A stretch of DNA of 64,000 nucleotides from Streptomyces cyaneochromogenes (GTDB taxonomy: Bacteria > Actinomycetota > Actinomycetes > Streptomycetales > Streptomycetaceae), in the NCBI RefSeq assembly GCF_003963535.1, contig NZ_CP034539.1, positions 4,650,001 to 4,714,000 on the forward strand, written 5' to 3'. Within the stretch, counting starts at the first letter, position 1. Each line of letters opens with the position of its first letter. The position numbers and the translations under genes are program-made. Shown one piece after another: positions 16,702-25,573 of this stretch. The notes below the pieces were generated by a model. The model saw only the letters and a list, made by a program, of their open reading frames with translations, did not search any database and was not told the origin of the DNA.

Positions 16702-17520
16702 ATGACATCCCGTGCCTCTGCCCGGCCCGTGGGCACCGTTACGCGCGGGACCACCAACCCCAATCGGCTGCGCCGTATGGATCGCTGGATCGCCCAAGTG
16801 CATGGGGGCGAGCTCCGGCGGGCCGCTGATCCTGTCGCGGTCGATCTTGGGTACGGGGCTGCTCCGTGGACCGCGGTGGAGTTGCTCGGGCGGCTGCGTG
16901 GTGTGGCGCCCCGCGCGCGTGTGGTCGGTGTGGAGATCGAACCGGCTCGAGTCGCCGCCGCCAAGGCCTATGAGCGCGAGGGGCTCGTCTTTCGGCACGG
17001 GGGGTTCGAGATTCCCCTTCCGCAGCGGCCGGTGCTGGTGCGTGCGGCGAATGTGCTGCGGCAGTACGAGGAGGGCGAGGTCGCCGGGGTCTGGGAGCGG
17101 CTGTGTGCGCGGCTCGCGCCGGCCGATCCGGTCTCGGGGGCGCGGGGCGGGCTGCTCGTCGAGGGGACCTGCGACGAGATCGGGCGCCGGCATGTGTGGG
17201 TCGCGCTCGGGCCCGAGGGGCCGCGGACGGTGACCTTCGCGACGCGGCTCGGCTCGCTGGAGCGGCCGTCGGATCTCGCCGAGCGGCTGCCGAAGGCTCT
17301 GATTCACCGCAATGTTCCGGGGGAGGCCGTGCATGCGTTCCTGCGTGACTTCGACCGCGCCTGGGCCGCCGCCGCGCCCTACGCGTCGTACGGCGCACGT
17401 CAGCGCTGGATCCGGGCGGTGCGGGACCTCGCGGCCGACTGGCCGGTGACGGACGGGCCGGGGCGGTGGCGGCAGGGTGAAGTGACGGTGCGGTGGGAGG
17501 CGTTGGCCCCGCGCGGGTGA
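16702..17520 (+). CDS. class I SAM-dependent methyltransferase-like protein
   Basis: 272 residues. The Rossmann SAM site reads VDLGYGAAPWTAVELLGRL (about residues 48-66), followed by acidic motif VVGVEIEPARV near 75-85. The rest is helical with no clear substrate signature. Conserved beside mshA in Streptomyces as far as I recall. The ATG at 16702 is used; a second ATG four bases earlier is in another frame. The target is unknown. Confidence 0.7.
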   Translation: MTSRASARPVGTVTRGTTNPNRLRRMDRWIAQVHGGELRRAADPVAVDLGYGAAPWTAVELLGRLRGVAPRARVVGVEIEPARVAAAKAYEREGLVFRHGGFEIPLPQRPVLVRAANVLRQYEEGEVAGVWERLCARLAPADPVSGARGGLLVEGTCDEIGRRHVWVALGPEGPRTVTFATRLGSLERPSDLAERLPKALIHRNVPGEAVHAFLRDFDRAWAAAAPYASYGARQRWIRAVRDLAADWPVTDGPGRWRQGEVTVRWEALAPRG

Positions 17521-17689
17521 GCCCTGCGGGGAACGATCTCCACGAGTCGTTCGTCACAAAAGCGGGGAGACCGTCATGACGGGGAGGGAATGGGGGGAAG
17601 CAGACCTCTGTCACTTTGCGCGCTGTCGTGGCACGATCCCCCGGACGCTCGTAAGTTACTGACGGGACATCAGTTTGGGGGCAACAGGT

Positions 17690-18766
17690 ATGGGCTCGGG
17701 CAAGCGCGGCCTGGTCGCATCGGCCGTGATCGTCGTCTGTGCGGTCACCGTACTGGCGGCACCAGGCACGGCATTCGCGGCACCCACACCCACCCCGTCG
17801 CCCAGTTCCTCGTCCTCGACCGCCGTGACGAGCAAGGACCTTGAGGAGGTCCGCCAGAAGCTCGAGAACCTCTATCACGCCGCGGCCGTCGCCACCGACG
17901 AGTACAACGCCGCCGAGGAGGCGGCCGAGAAGCAGTCCGCCGAGATCGTCGCGCTGGCCAAGAGGATCGTCAAAGGCCAGGAGAAGCTCGCCCAGTTGAA
18001 GAAACGTGCGGGTGACGCGGCAGCCGCGCAGTACCGCTCGGGCGGGCTGCCCGACGAGGCGAAGCTGATGCTCAGTGACGACCCGCAGGACTTCCTCGAC
18101 AGCACGGGCCGGGTGCTGCAGGGCCAGCGCGCCACCAAGGGGATGCTGACCGAAATGACCCGCCTCCAGGAGGACTTGGAGCTCTACGCCAAGGACGCCT
18201 CAGCCCAGTGGCACAAGCTGGAGGCGGGCCGCAAGGCCAAGGCCGCCGCCCAGAAGAAGGTCGAGAAGCAGATCAAGGCGGCCGAACAGCTCGAGTCCCG
18301 GCTGGAGAAGGCGGAGAAGGAGCGCCTCGCCGAGCTGGAGCGGGAGGCCGCCTACCGGGCGCAGACCGCCTGGCTGGACTCCGGCATCCTGAAGGACCTC
18401 GACACCAAGGCCTCGGAGCAAGGCCGCAAGGCCGTCGAGTACGCCACGGCCCAGCTGGGCAAACCGTATGAATGGGGCGCCGAGGGGCCGAAGACGTACG
18501 ACTGTTCCGGCCTGACGTCGCAGGCGTGGGCGAGCGCGGGGAGCGGCATTCCGCGAACCTCGCAGGAGCAGTGGAAGCAGCTGAAGCGCATCGACATCGA
18601 GGACATGCGGCCCGGCGACCTCATCATCTACAACGACGACGCCAGCCATGTCGCCCTGTACGTCGGCGACGGCGCCATCATCCACGCCCCGCGCCCGGGG
18701 CGGACGGTGACGGTCGCGGGGGCCGGCTCGATGCCGATCCTCGGGGTGGTTCGGCCCGATGCGTGA
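17690..18766 (+). CDS. secreted NlpC/P60 peptidoglycan endopeptidase
   Basis: 358 residues. The signal peptide (1-30, ending GTAFA-AP) is followed by a Pro/Ser/Thr linker, a long coiled coil (about 45-225, rich in Glu/Lys/Ala), and a C-terminal NlpC/P60 domain. Catalytic Cys is in YDCSGLTSQAW and catalytic His in DASHVALYVGDG. The third residue is probably the following His in IIHAPRPG. It cleaves stem peptides between D-iGlu and the diamino acid. The coiled coil plus NlpC form resembles RipA/SCO4202-like enzymes used in growth and sporulation. ATG 17690 gives the cleanest signal peptide. Confidence 0.88.
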   Translation: MGSGKRGLVASAVIVVCAVTVLAAPGTAFAAPTPTPSPSSSSSTAVTSKDLEEVRQKLENLYHAAAVATDEYNAAEEAAEKQSAEIVALAKRIVKGQEKLAQLKKRAGDAAAAQYRSGGLPDEAKLMLSDDPQDFLDSTGRVLQGQRATKGMLTEMTRLQEDLELYAKDASAQWHKLEAGRKAKAAAQKKVEKQIKAAEQLESRLEKAEKERLAELEREAAYRAQTAWLDSGILKDLDTKASEQGRKAVEYATAQLGKPYEWGAEGPKTYDCSGLTSQAWASAGSGIPRTSQEQWKQLKRIDIEDMRPGDLIIYNDDASHVALYVGDGAIIHAPRPGRTVTVAGAGSMPILGVVRPDA

Positions 18767-19050
18767 GGATTCAGGGGGTCTTGTGGCGGCCGGGTCGTGA
18801 CCCTCGCCACGTGACCCACCCCACGTCACATCCCTCCCCAAACCCGGTGCGGACGTGACGTTCGTCATCCTCGCCGTCCCGTCGGCCTGTCCAACTGCGG
18901 TAGGGAACGCGGCATATGACAGTGGCCGGTGTCGGCGCAGGGTGGCTCACACCATTCCGCTGCGGCGCCGACTACCGCTATGGTCCCCGTCGGTGGATCG
19001 AGGTCCCTCGTTCCCACCAGCCCTCGGGGGGAGGGAAGGAACTCAGAACG

Positions 19051-20349
19051 ATGCCCCTACCCATACCGCGGCAGAGAGCCATCCCGGCCGTGGAGAGTGG
19101 TCAGGCGCCGGCCGCGCCCCCAAGCGGCACCTCCAAGGAAGAGGCCCCGCGTAAGGAAGAGACGGTCGAGAACACCACCCACACCAACCTGACGCTGCTG
19201 CTGATCGAGGACGATCCCGGCGGCTCCGCACTCGTGCCCGAGCTGCTCGACTCCGCCGGCAAGCCGATCCGTGTGCGCACCGCCCGCAACCTCACCGAGG
19301 CCGAGCGGCTGCTCACCGATGACGTCCACTGCATCCTGCTGGACCTCGCGCTGCCGGCGCCCGGCCGGGCCGCCGACGACGAGCTGGGCGTACTCAAGCA
19401 CGTCCTGGAGCTCGCGCCCCGGCATGCCGTCCTCGCGCTCACCGCCTCCGGCGACGCCGAGCGCGCCGCGGAGGCCGTGCGCGTCGGCGCCCAGGACTAC
19501 CTCTTCCGGGACGAACTGGACGGGCGGCTGCTGAGCCGCGCGATCCGGTACGCCGTGGAGAGGAAACGTTCCGACACGGCCGAGCGGCGGCTTGCCGAGG
19601 GCCGGATGCGGGCGCAGGAGAACCGCCGCCTGGAGCGCGGTCTGCTGCCGACGCCGCTACTGGAGGGGTCGTCGCTGCGGTTCGCCGCGCGCTACCGTCC
19701 GGGGCGTTCGCGTGCCCTGCTCGGTGGGGACTTCTACGACGTCGTCCGCACCTCCGACGGCACCGTGCACGCCATGATCGGCGACGTCTGCGGGCATGGG
19801 CCCGACGAGGCCGCGCTCGGCGTGGAGCTGCGGATCGCCTGGCGGGCGCTGACGCTGGCCGGCCTGTGCGGGGACGCCCTGCTCGGGACGCTCCAGCAGG
19901 TCCTGGAGCACGAGCGGGCCGACGAGGAGATCTTCGCGACGCTGTGCACGGTGGATATCGCGCCGGACGGACGGCGGGCGGGGCTGTGTCTCGCGGGGCA
20001 TCCGTCGCCGCTGCTCGCCCGGCCCGGGCGGCCGGCCCAGTTGTTGCCGTACGACAACAACGGGCCCGCGCTCGGTCTGCTGCCCGGTGCGCGGTGGCCG
20101 CGGATGGAGGTGAAGCTGGGGGCGGAGTGGAGTCTGATGCTCTACACCGACGGCTTGATCGAGGGTCGGATCGGCGAGGGCCGGGAGCGGCTCGGTCAGG
20201 ACGGCATGGTGGAGATGGTGCGGCGACAGCTGTCCGAAGGGCTGCAGGGGGAGGCGTTGCTGCGGGCCGCCGTCAATGAGGTTCGGGACCTCAATGGGGG
20301 CGAGCTGGCGGACGATGTGGCCGTGCTGTTGCTGGACCGGGGGATCTGA
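19051..20349 (+). CDS. response regulator fused to PP2C-type phosphatase
   Basis: 432 residues. After a disordered leader (1-45), a receiver domain (about 48-165) has the acidic pocket LLIEDDPGG and probable phospho-Asp in ILLDLALPAPG. A coiled linker (168-195) leads to a PPM/SpoIIE-type Ser/Thr phosphatase domain (about 205-432) with metal ligands in GGDFYDVV, GDVCGHG and the C-terminal ADDVAVLLLDR. Such proteins typically control anti-anti-sigma factors. No partner kinase lies nearby. ATG 19051 is preceded by GGAGGGAAGGAAC, so longer upstream frames are not used. Confidence 0.88.
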   Translation: MPLPIPRQRAIPAVESGQAPAAPPSGTSKEEAPRKEETVENTTHTNLTLLLIEDDPGGSALVPELLDSAGKPIRVRTARNLTEAERLLTDDVHCILLDLALPAPGRAADDELGVLKHVLELAPRHAVLALTASGDAERAAEAVRVGAQDYLFRDELDGRLLSRAIRYAVERKRSDTAERRLAEGRMRAQENRRLERGLLPTPLLEGSSLRFAARYRPGRSRALLGGDFYDVVRTSDGTVHAMIGDVCGHGPDEAALGVELRIAWRALTLAGLCGDALLGTLQQVLEHERADEEIFATLCTVDIAPDGRRAGLCLAGHPSPLLARPGRPAQLLPYDNNGPALGLLPGARWPRMEVKLGAEWSLMLYTDGLIEGRIGEGRERLGQDGMVEMVRRQLSEGLQGEALLRAAVNEVRDLNGGELADDVAVLLLDRGI

Positions 20350-20375
20350 GCGGGGACTCGCCGCGGCGGGTTCTG

Positions 20376-20490
20376 TCGAATGCCGGGTGCGGATCCGCTT
20401 GGGCTGGTCGCGCCCACGCGGCGGAGCCGCATATCGACACGGCCCCGCGCCCCTTCAGGGGCGTTGCCCCCCTGAGCGGCGCTGACTGGC
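20376..20490. repeat. dispersed Streptomyces intergenic repeat with hairpins
   Basis: The stretch with GCGGCGGAGCCGCATAT and CCCCGCGCCCCTTCAGGGGC is, from memory, found between many genes in Streptomyces genomes. It folds as two hairpins (GCGGCGGAGCCGC and GCCCCTTCAGGGGC) and lies between the converging PP2C and DUF2516 genes, where it can act as terminator for both. Confidence 0.65.
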
Positions 20491-20536
20491 ACCCGTCCAT
20501 TCCGGTTGACCGGCAGCCGCCGTTACCACTCGCCGG

Positions 20537-20890
20537 CTAGCGGCCGCCGTTCCACGGGCCGTAGGGGCCGTCGCTGCTGGAGCCGCCCTTTCTGCTGCGG
20601 CCGCCGCCCGGGAGGCTCTTGATCGCGGGGCGGACGTCGACCATGTACACGATCGTCGCGATGAGGCCGATGATCGGCAGGAACGACAGGATGTTGAAGA
20701 TCAGGTTCACCACGAAGGCGAGGCCGAGGATGATCAGCCAGAACGGCTTGCTCTGCTTGTCGGCCGCGCGATAGGCGTCCTCTCGGCGCGTGGCCGCGTC
20801 GATCAGCGCGAAGCCGCTGAAAAGGATCAGGGCCATGCTCAGCAGCCACATGAACCCCGCGAAGCCCTGCATCAGCACAACGTCCACCAC
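20537..20890 (-). CDS. DUF2516 small membrane protein
   Basis: 117 residues. Two membrane helices: about 8-30 (FAGFMWLLSMALILFSGFAL) and 49-85 (FWLIILGLAFVVNLIF then LPIIGLIATIVYMVDVRPAI). A Gly/Ser/Arg-rich cytoplasmic tail follows. It matches DUF2516, an actinobacterial family of unknown function usually found beside the HBHA-like and XRE genes that follow here on the same strand. ATG 20890 lies 123 bp downstream of the HBHA-like gene. Confidence 0.82.
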   Translation of the reverse strand: MVDVVLMQGFAGFMWLLSMALILFSGFALIDAATRREDAYRAADKQSKPFWLIILGLAFVVNLIFNILSFLPIIGLIATIVYMVDVRPAIKSLPGGGRSRKGGSSSDGPYGPWNGGR

Positions 20891-21013
20891 CTGAATCGGC
20901 TCGAACCTACGCGGTCACCGTACCCGCAACCCCAGGGCCGCTACCCGAACAACGGGCCGAGCACTCCGTAAGTGCCCGGCCCGTGTCGAACAGCCCCTCT
21001 TCACCCGTCCGTG

Positions 21014-21709
21014 TTACTTGGCGGGCGGAGTGGTCTTCTTGGCGGTGGTCTTGCGTGCCGTGGTCTTCTTGGCGGTGGTCTTCTTGGCCGGGGTGGCCTC
21101 CGCGGCGGCCGGCTCGGCCCCCGCGGGCTTGGCCTCGGCCTTGTTCTCCTTGACCTCGACCGGCTCGGCGTTCGGCTCGACGGCCACGGCGAGCTCCTCG
21201 ATCTCCTCGGCCGCCTCGCCGCGCCAGGTCTTCACGGCCTGCTCGCCGTGCTCGGCGACCTTCTCGTAGGTCTCGCGGGCCTTCACGGCGTACTCGGCGG
21301 CGACGCCGACGCCGCGCAGCGCGATGTCCTGGGCGGTCTCGCCGAGCTTCTTCAGGTCGGCGTCGATGCTGCTGCCGAACTTCTTGAAGTCCGCGTCCAG
21401 GTTGCTGCCGAACTTCTTGATGTCGGCGTCCAGGCTTCCGATGAACTCGTTGACCTTGGCCTGGATGGTCTCCTGCGCCTCCTTGGCCTTGGCACCGGCC
21501 TCCTTGGCGCGGGCGGTGGCCTTGTCCTGGACGGCCTTCGGGTCGGTGTTGCGAACGGCCTCGAACCGGGCCGGCGCCTCGGCGCGCAGCTGCTCCACCA
21601 GGCCGGGCACCTTCTTGGCCTGCTGGAAGGCCAGGTCGGCGGTGCCGGCGGCGAAGTAGAGCGGGGTCGGGTCGCTGAGGGTCTTACGCAGGTCGTCGGC
21701 GATGGCCAT
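21014..21709 (-). CDS. HBHA-like coiled-coil protein with Lys-rich tail
   Basis: 231 residues. Residues 1-170 are long amphipathic helices with repeated NEFIGSLDADIKKFGSNLDAD-like units (DADIKKFG, DADFKKFG, DADLKKLG). The tail (about 180-231) is Ala/Glu-rich, then KTTAKKTTARKTTAKKTT, an array of KKTT repeats. This is the layout of mycobacterial heparin-binding haemagglutinin HBHA, and Lys/Ala-rich tails of this sort also bind DNA. In Streptomyces it is soluble and of unclear role. ATG 21709 follows GGGAGGACC. Confidence 0.85.
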   Translation of the reverse strand: MAIADDLRKTLSDPTPLYFAAGTADLAFQQAKKVPGLVEQLRAEAPARFEAVRNTDPKAVQDKATARAKEAGAKAKEAQETIQAKVNEFIGSLDADIKKFGSNLDADFKKFGSSIDADLKKLGETAQDIALRGVGVAAEYAVKARETYEKVAEHGEQAVKTWRGEAAEEIEELAVAVEPNAEPVEVKENKAEAKPAGAEPAAAEATPAKKTTAKKTTARKTTAKKTTPPAK

Positions 21710-21848
21710 GGTGATGGTCCTCCCGGGTTGCTGTGAGGTGAGGGTTTTGGGTTCCGCGGACGGCCGGCCAGACGGACGGCTGCTCGCCGTCGCGTGCCCT
21801 TGCGTGCCTACACGTGCCTGTCGTGGCGCGCGTACGACCGGTGCTCGG

Positions 21849-22469
21849 TCAGCCGGCCGACTGCTGCGGGTTGTTCGGGTTCTCCGGGTCGGCGTCGCTG
21901 CCGTCGGACGTACGGGTCGTGCGGGTGGTGCGGGGCGTACGGGTGGTGCGCGTCTTGCGGGTCGTACGGCTGCGGCGTACGGCGGCGTCGCCGCCCTGAG
22001 CGTCCGCCGGGTCCGCCGCGTCCTGCTGGCTGTCGCTCTGCCGGGTACCCACATCGGCCAGTCGGACCGCCTCGGACGGCTCGACCACCTCGGCGGCCTC
22101 CCCCGTCTGCGGGGATATCCCGAACCCGTTCTCCTTGCGGAAGGATTCGTAGATCTGGAGCAGCACCTGCTTCTGCCGCTCGTTCAGCGTGGGATCGGCG
22201 AGGATGACGGCGCGCGTCTCCACCTCGTCCCGGTCCCGCTCGGCGTCGAGGATGCCGGCGCGCACGTACAGCGTCTCGGCGGAGATCCGCAGGGCCTTGG
22301 CGACCTGCTGCAGCACCTCCGCGCTCGGCTTGCGCAGCCCGCGCTCGATCTGGCTCAGGTACGGATTGGACACCCCGGCGGCGTCGGCGAGTTGCCGCAG
22401 TGACAGCTGCGCGTTGCGCCGCTGCTCACGCAGATACTCGCCGAGATTGCCGACGTTGAGCGATGCCAT
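21849..22469 (-). CDS. XRE-family regulator with basic Thr/Arg tail
   Basis: 206 residues. N-terminal HTH_3 domain (about 8-65): LGEYLREQRRNAQLSLRQLA and GVSNPYLSQIERG. A middle region (85-120) includes DPTLNERQKQVLLQIYESF. The last 60 residues are low complexity with RTTRKTRTTRTPRTTRTTRT-like repeats, suggesting non-specific nucleic acid binding. ATG 22469 is preceded by AAGGTGGAGGC, which excludes a slightly longer frame. The 8-bp inverted repeat at 22500-22519 in its promoter is a likely autoregulatory operator. Confidence 0.87.
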   Translation of the reverse strand: MASLNVGNLGEYLREQRRNAQLSLRQLADAAGVSNPYLSQIERGLRKPSAEVLQQVAKALRISAETLYVRAGILDAERDRDEVETRAVILADPTLNERQKQVLLQIYESFRKENGFGISPQTGEAAEVVEPSEAVRLADVGTRQSDSQQDAADPADAQGGDAAVRRSRTTRKTRTTRTPRTTRTTRTSDGSDADPENPNNPQQSAG

Positions 22470-22499
22470 GCCTCCACCTTGCCCCAACCCCGCTAACTA

Positions 22500-22519
22500 T
22501 TGCAAGCAGCCGCTTGCAA
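22500..22519. promoter_or_regulatory. inverted repeat operator upstream of the XRE gene
   Basis: TTGCAAGC-AGCC-GCTTGCAA is a perfect 8-bp palindrome with a 4-bp spacer, 31 bp upstream of the XRE start. Its left end runs into a TAGTTA-like -10 region on the minus strand, so a bound protein would block transcription. Confidence 0.7.
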
Positions 22520-22565
22520 AAGTGCGCCACGCCACGCCAGATCTCGGCACTTCGTCTGCGAGTGA

Positions 22566-22570
22566 GCCGT
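22566..22570. repeat. left copy of 5-bp target-site duplication (GCCGT)
   Basis: GCCGT directly before the left transposon terminus TGACCTGTCTC. An identical GCCGT directly follows the right terminus at 34209-34213. A 5-bp duplication is the rule for Tn7-type transposition. Confidence 0.78.
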
Positions 22571-22685
22571 TGACCTGTCTCGCTGAAGGTGGGGCAGTCT
22601 CGGTCGATCTGGGCCATCCGGGCTTGCGTCTCAGTCGACCTTGGCCATCCGCTGATCCGTCTCGCTCTTCCTGAGCCACTGCCGC
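22571..22685 (+). repeat. left-end array of four GTCTC-cored repeats (putative TnsB sites)
   Basis: GTCTC cores start at 22577, 22597, 22628 and 22659, all in the same orientation (spacings 20, 31 and 31). The second and third share a longer consensus, GTCTCRGTCGAYCTKGGCCATCCG. Ordered repeats pointing inward from a Tn7-type terminus are the expected binding sites of the DDE transposase TnsB. Confidence 0.8.
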
Positions 22686-22737
22686 GTCCAGTTGCCTACG
22701 GTCGTTGTACGTGGTCAGCGTCGGGTGGGGGTGGCTG

Positions 22738-23514
22738 GTGGAGGTTGAGGACTTCTGGCTGGAGTACGTCGACGCTCGAGGTGAGCTGCATGGAGGGCCG
22801 CTTGAGGTGATGTGGTCGTCGCGTTTCGAGGCGGCCGGGCAGGTGCGGACGTTCCCGTCCTACCGGGGCCAGCGCAGCTTCCCCGGATGGTACTGGGCTG
22901 CCACGGGTGCCGAGTTGGTGGGTTACGAGTCGTGGGTGGAGCTCGGTCAACTGATGCGGCTGGACTCCGATCCGGGTGTGGTGGCGATGGCGTCGCAGCC
23001 GTTCCGGCTCTCGTGGCGGTCCGGCGGCCGGGCCCGGCGGATCAGCCATACGCCGGACTACTTCGTACGTCGTCGGGACGGCACCGGAGTGGTGCTGGAC
23101 GTGCGTCCCGACGATCGGATCGAGCCCGAGGACGCGGTGAAGTTCGAGGTCACGGCAGCGGCCTGCGCGCGGGTCGGCTGGGGCTTTGAGCGGGTTGGTG
23201 TGCTTGATCCGGTGCTGGCGGCGAATCTGCGCTGGTTGTCGGGATACCGGCATCCGCGGGTACGGCGAGAGCCGGTGGCAGCGAAGTTGCGGACGGCATT
23301 CGCCCGGCCCCGGGGTCTCTTGGCGGGCGTTGGTGTGGTGGGCGATCCGATCGCCGTGCTGCCTGTGCTCTTCCATTTGCTCTGGTGCCGGCAGCTGGCG
23401 GTGGACTTGGAGGCGGGTCTGTTGTCGGCGGCCACGCTGGTGGGCCCGGCTCCTGCGGTCGCGGAGGAGGTGGGCGGGGATGCCGGCGCGTCCGCGGCTG
23501 CTGTCGCTGGGTGA
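22738..23514 (+). CDS. tnsA: TnsA-like endonuclease subunit of heteromeric transposase
   Basis: Cuts the 5' ends of the transposon so that, with TnsB, it leaves by cut-and-paste. 258 residues from GTG 22738 (GGGTGGGG lies 7 nt upstream; GTG 22711 is an alternative). A restriction-enzyme-like core is visible: Glu64 in GYESWVELGQL, Asp107 in HTPDYFV, and LDVRP (D121, R123) in place of the usual E/D-x-K, so the third catalytic position has Arg where Lys is expected. The C-terminal half is helical and should contact the ATPase. Its end overlaps tnsB by 35 nt. Confidence 0.82.
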   Translation: MEVEDFWLEYVDARGELHGGPLEVMWSSRFEAAGQVRTFPSYRGQRSFPGWYWAATGAELVGYESWVELGQLMRLDSDPGVVAMASQPFRLSWRSGGRARRISHTPDYFVRRRDGTGVVLDVRPDDRIEPEDAVKFEVTAAACARVGWGFERVGVLDPVLAANLRWLSGYRHPRVRREPVAAKLRTAFARPRGLLAGVGVVGDPIAVLPVLFHLLWCRQLAVDLEAGLLSAATLVGPAPAVAEEVGGDAGASAAAVAG

Positions 23515-25573
23515 CAGGGTCCGCTACGACGGACGGGAGCACACGATTGCCGCCCTGCACGGCACGTCGGTGCGGCTGGTCGATGATGCCCAGGTCGCCA
23601 GTGTCGTGCTGCTGGGACACCTGCTGGCCTCCGAGGGATTCGCCGTGCTCAGCACCGCGCTGAGCCGCCCACCGCTGCCGGAGGCCGGGGTGTTGGAGGG
23701 CCTGCCAGAGGAAGCAGTACAGCGAGCTGAGTGGTGGCGGCGGCACCTGACCGAGCTGCTCACCGGCCGACCGGACGGCAATACCAACGTCCCGGTGCGG
23801 GCCGAGTACGACCCGACGGTGCACTCTCTGCGGCAGCGGGAGCTGACCAAGCTGGCCGAACTGCGGGTCTGCGGTGAGGAGGTGGGGCTGAGCACGCTGC
23901 GCCGGATGCGGTCCCGCTTCGAAAGCGAAGGGGTGGCGGGCCTGGTGGACGGCAGGCTGCGCAAGCCCGCCACCGGCACGAGCCGGGCCGATCCCCGGGT
24001 GGTCGACGCGATCGCGAAGGTCGCGGGCAGCCGGACCGACGAACCGACCGTCTCCGCGCAGGTGCTGCGGCGCCGCGTCGAACGGCTCCTGGTCGCCGAG
24101 CACGGTGCCGGAGCAGTCCGGATGCCGTCCAGGTCGACGTTCTACCGTCTGCTGGAGGCGATCTCGACCGGGCAGTATCTCTTCGGTTCGGCGCGCACTC
24201 GCCGCTCGCTGGGCAAGCAGCCGAAGCGGATGTTCAGGCAGCTGACGGCGGCTCGCCCCGGCGAGGTGATGGAAATCGACTCCACGCCGCTGGATGTCAT
24301 GGTCATCCACGATGACGGGACAGTGGACCGCTGCGAGCTGACCGGGCTGATTGACCTGGCTACCCGGACGCTGGCCGCAGTGGTGCTGCGGCCGTCGACG
24401 AAGGCGGTGGACGCCGCGCTGCTGCTGGCACGCGCCATGACACCGGAACCGGTGCGGCCCGGCTGGTCCGACGCTTTGCGCATGTCGCGCTCCGTGCTGC
24501 CGTACGCCTCCTTGCTGTCGCTGGACGAGCGGCTGGACAAGGCCGCCGCGATCCCGGTGATCGTTCCGGAGACGGTGGTCAGCGACCACGGCAAGGCGTT
24601 CATCTCGGACAACTTCCGCAACGCCTGCCGCCACCTGGGGATCTCGTTCCAGCCCGCGCACCCGGACACCCCGACCGACAGGCCACACATCGAGCGGACG
24701 CTGGGCTCGGTGTCGACGATGTTCGCCCAGTACGTGGCCGGCTACACGGGACGCAGTGCCGAGATGCGAGGAAGGGACCCGGCCGCTCAGGCGGCCTGGT
24801 CCATCCATGAACTGCAGGAACTCCTCCAGGAGTGGATCGTCGTCTGGCAGGCCAGGCCGCACGACGGGCTGCGCGATCCCTTGATGCCGGACCGGCCGCT
24901 GAGCCCGAACGAGAAGTACGCCGCGCTGGTGTCAGCAGCCGGATACGTCCCCGTCGCGCTCAGCCCGGAGGAGTACATCCAGCTCATGCCTCGTGAATGG
25001 CGGGTCATCGGCCGCAGCGGGGTGCGGATCAACAACCGTACTTACGACGCCCCCAGACTCACTCCTTTCCGGCGTCAGCCCTCGGGGGAAGGTCCGGACG
25101 GCAAGCTCTGGGAAGTCCACTACGACCCCTACGACATCTCCTGCGTCTGGGTACGCAACCACCACGGCACGGGCTGGATCACCGCGACCTGGCGCCACCT
25201 GCGCACGTCTCCCGTCCCGATGGGCGAGCTGGTCTTCGACCGGGCCCACCAGATCCTGACCGAACGCGGGCAGCGCAAGCCGGACGAGGAAGCCGTCGCA
25301 CAGGTGGCGGCAGAGCTGCTGGACCGGGCCTCGGACGGGCCCGGTGACGAGCCTGGCCGCCGGGCCGAGGGGAGGGACCGGCCGACCCGGCGGCGCGACC
25401 GAAAGGTCGCTGCCCGCACCCGGGCCACCAGCGAGCCCGCCTGGCCGCGGCCGGCGCCCGCGCGGGAGCCGGAACCGGCGGATGACGAGGACGCCGGCGA
25501 ACTCGGCGAACTCGCCGATGTCGTCCCGCTGGAGATCTTCGATGCGCGCAAGGAGGCGGAGAAGTGGTGGTGA
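23480..25573 (+). CDS. tnsB: TnsB-like DDE transposase
   Basis: Binds transposon ends and joins 3' ends to the target. 697 residues. N-terminal helix-turn-helix domains (about 115-225: LRQRELTKLAELRVCGEEVG and RMRSRFESEGVAGLVDGR) precede the RNaseH-like rve domain. The catalytic triad reads D267 (MEIDSTPLD), D369 (VVSDHGKAF) and E405 (DRPHIERTLGS). A Mu-type beta-barrel follows (490-590). The Arg/Pro/Glu-rich tail ends in LEIFDARKEAEKWW, likely the ATPase contact. ATG 23480 gives the family-like start; the gene overlaps both neighbours. Confidence 0.9.
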   Translation: MPARPRLLSLGDRVRYDGREHTIAALHGTSVRLVDDAQVASVVLLGHLLASEGFAVLSTALSRPPLPEAGVLEGLPEEAVQRAEWWRRHLTELLTGRPDGNTNVPVRAEYDPTVHSLRQRELTKLAELRVCGEEVGLSTLRRMRSRFESEGVAGLVDGRLRKPATGTSRADPRVVDAIAKVAGSRTDEPTVSAQVLRRRVERLLVAEHGAGAVRMPSRSTFYRLLEAISTGQYLFGSARTRRSLGKQPKRMFRQLTAARPGEVMEIDSTPLDVMVIHDDGTVDRCELTGLIDLATRTLAAVVLRPSTKAVDAALLLARAMTPEPVRPGWSDALRMSRSVLPYASLLSLDERLDKAAAIPVIVPETVVSDHGKAFISDNFRNACRHLGISFQPAHPDTPTDRPHIERTLGSVSTMFAQYVAGYTGRSAEMRGRDPAAQAAWSIHELQELLQEWIVVWQARPHDGLRDPLMPDRPLSPNEKYAALVSAAGYVPVALSPEEYIQLMPREWRVIGRSGVRINNRTYDAPRLTPFRRQPSGEGPDGKLWEVHYDPYDISCVWVRNHHGTGWITATWRHLRTSPVPMGELVFDRAHQILTERGQRKPDEEAVAQVAAELLDRASDGPGDEPGRRAEGRDRPTRRRDRKVAARTRATSEPAWPRPAPAREPEPADDEDAGELGELADVVPLEIFDARKEAEKWW

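Noticed and set aside
17521..17689. c-di-AMP riboswitch upstream of the NlpC/P60 gene
   Set aside because: Such riboswitches precede some Streptomyces cell-wall hydrolases, but I could not find the conserved core here.
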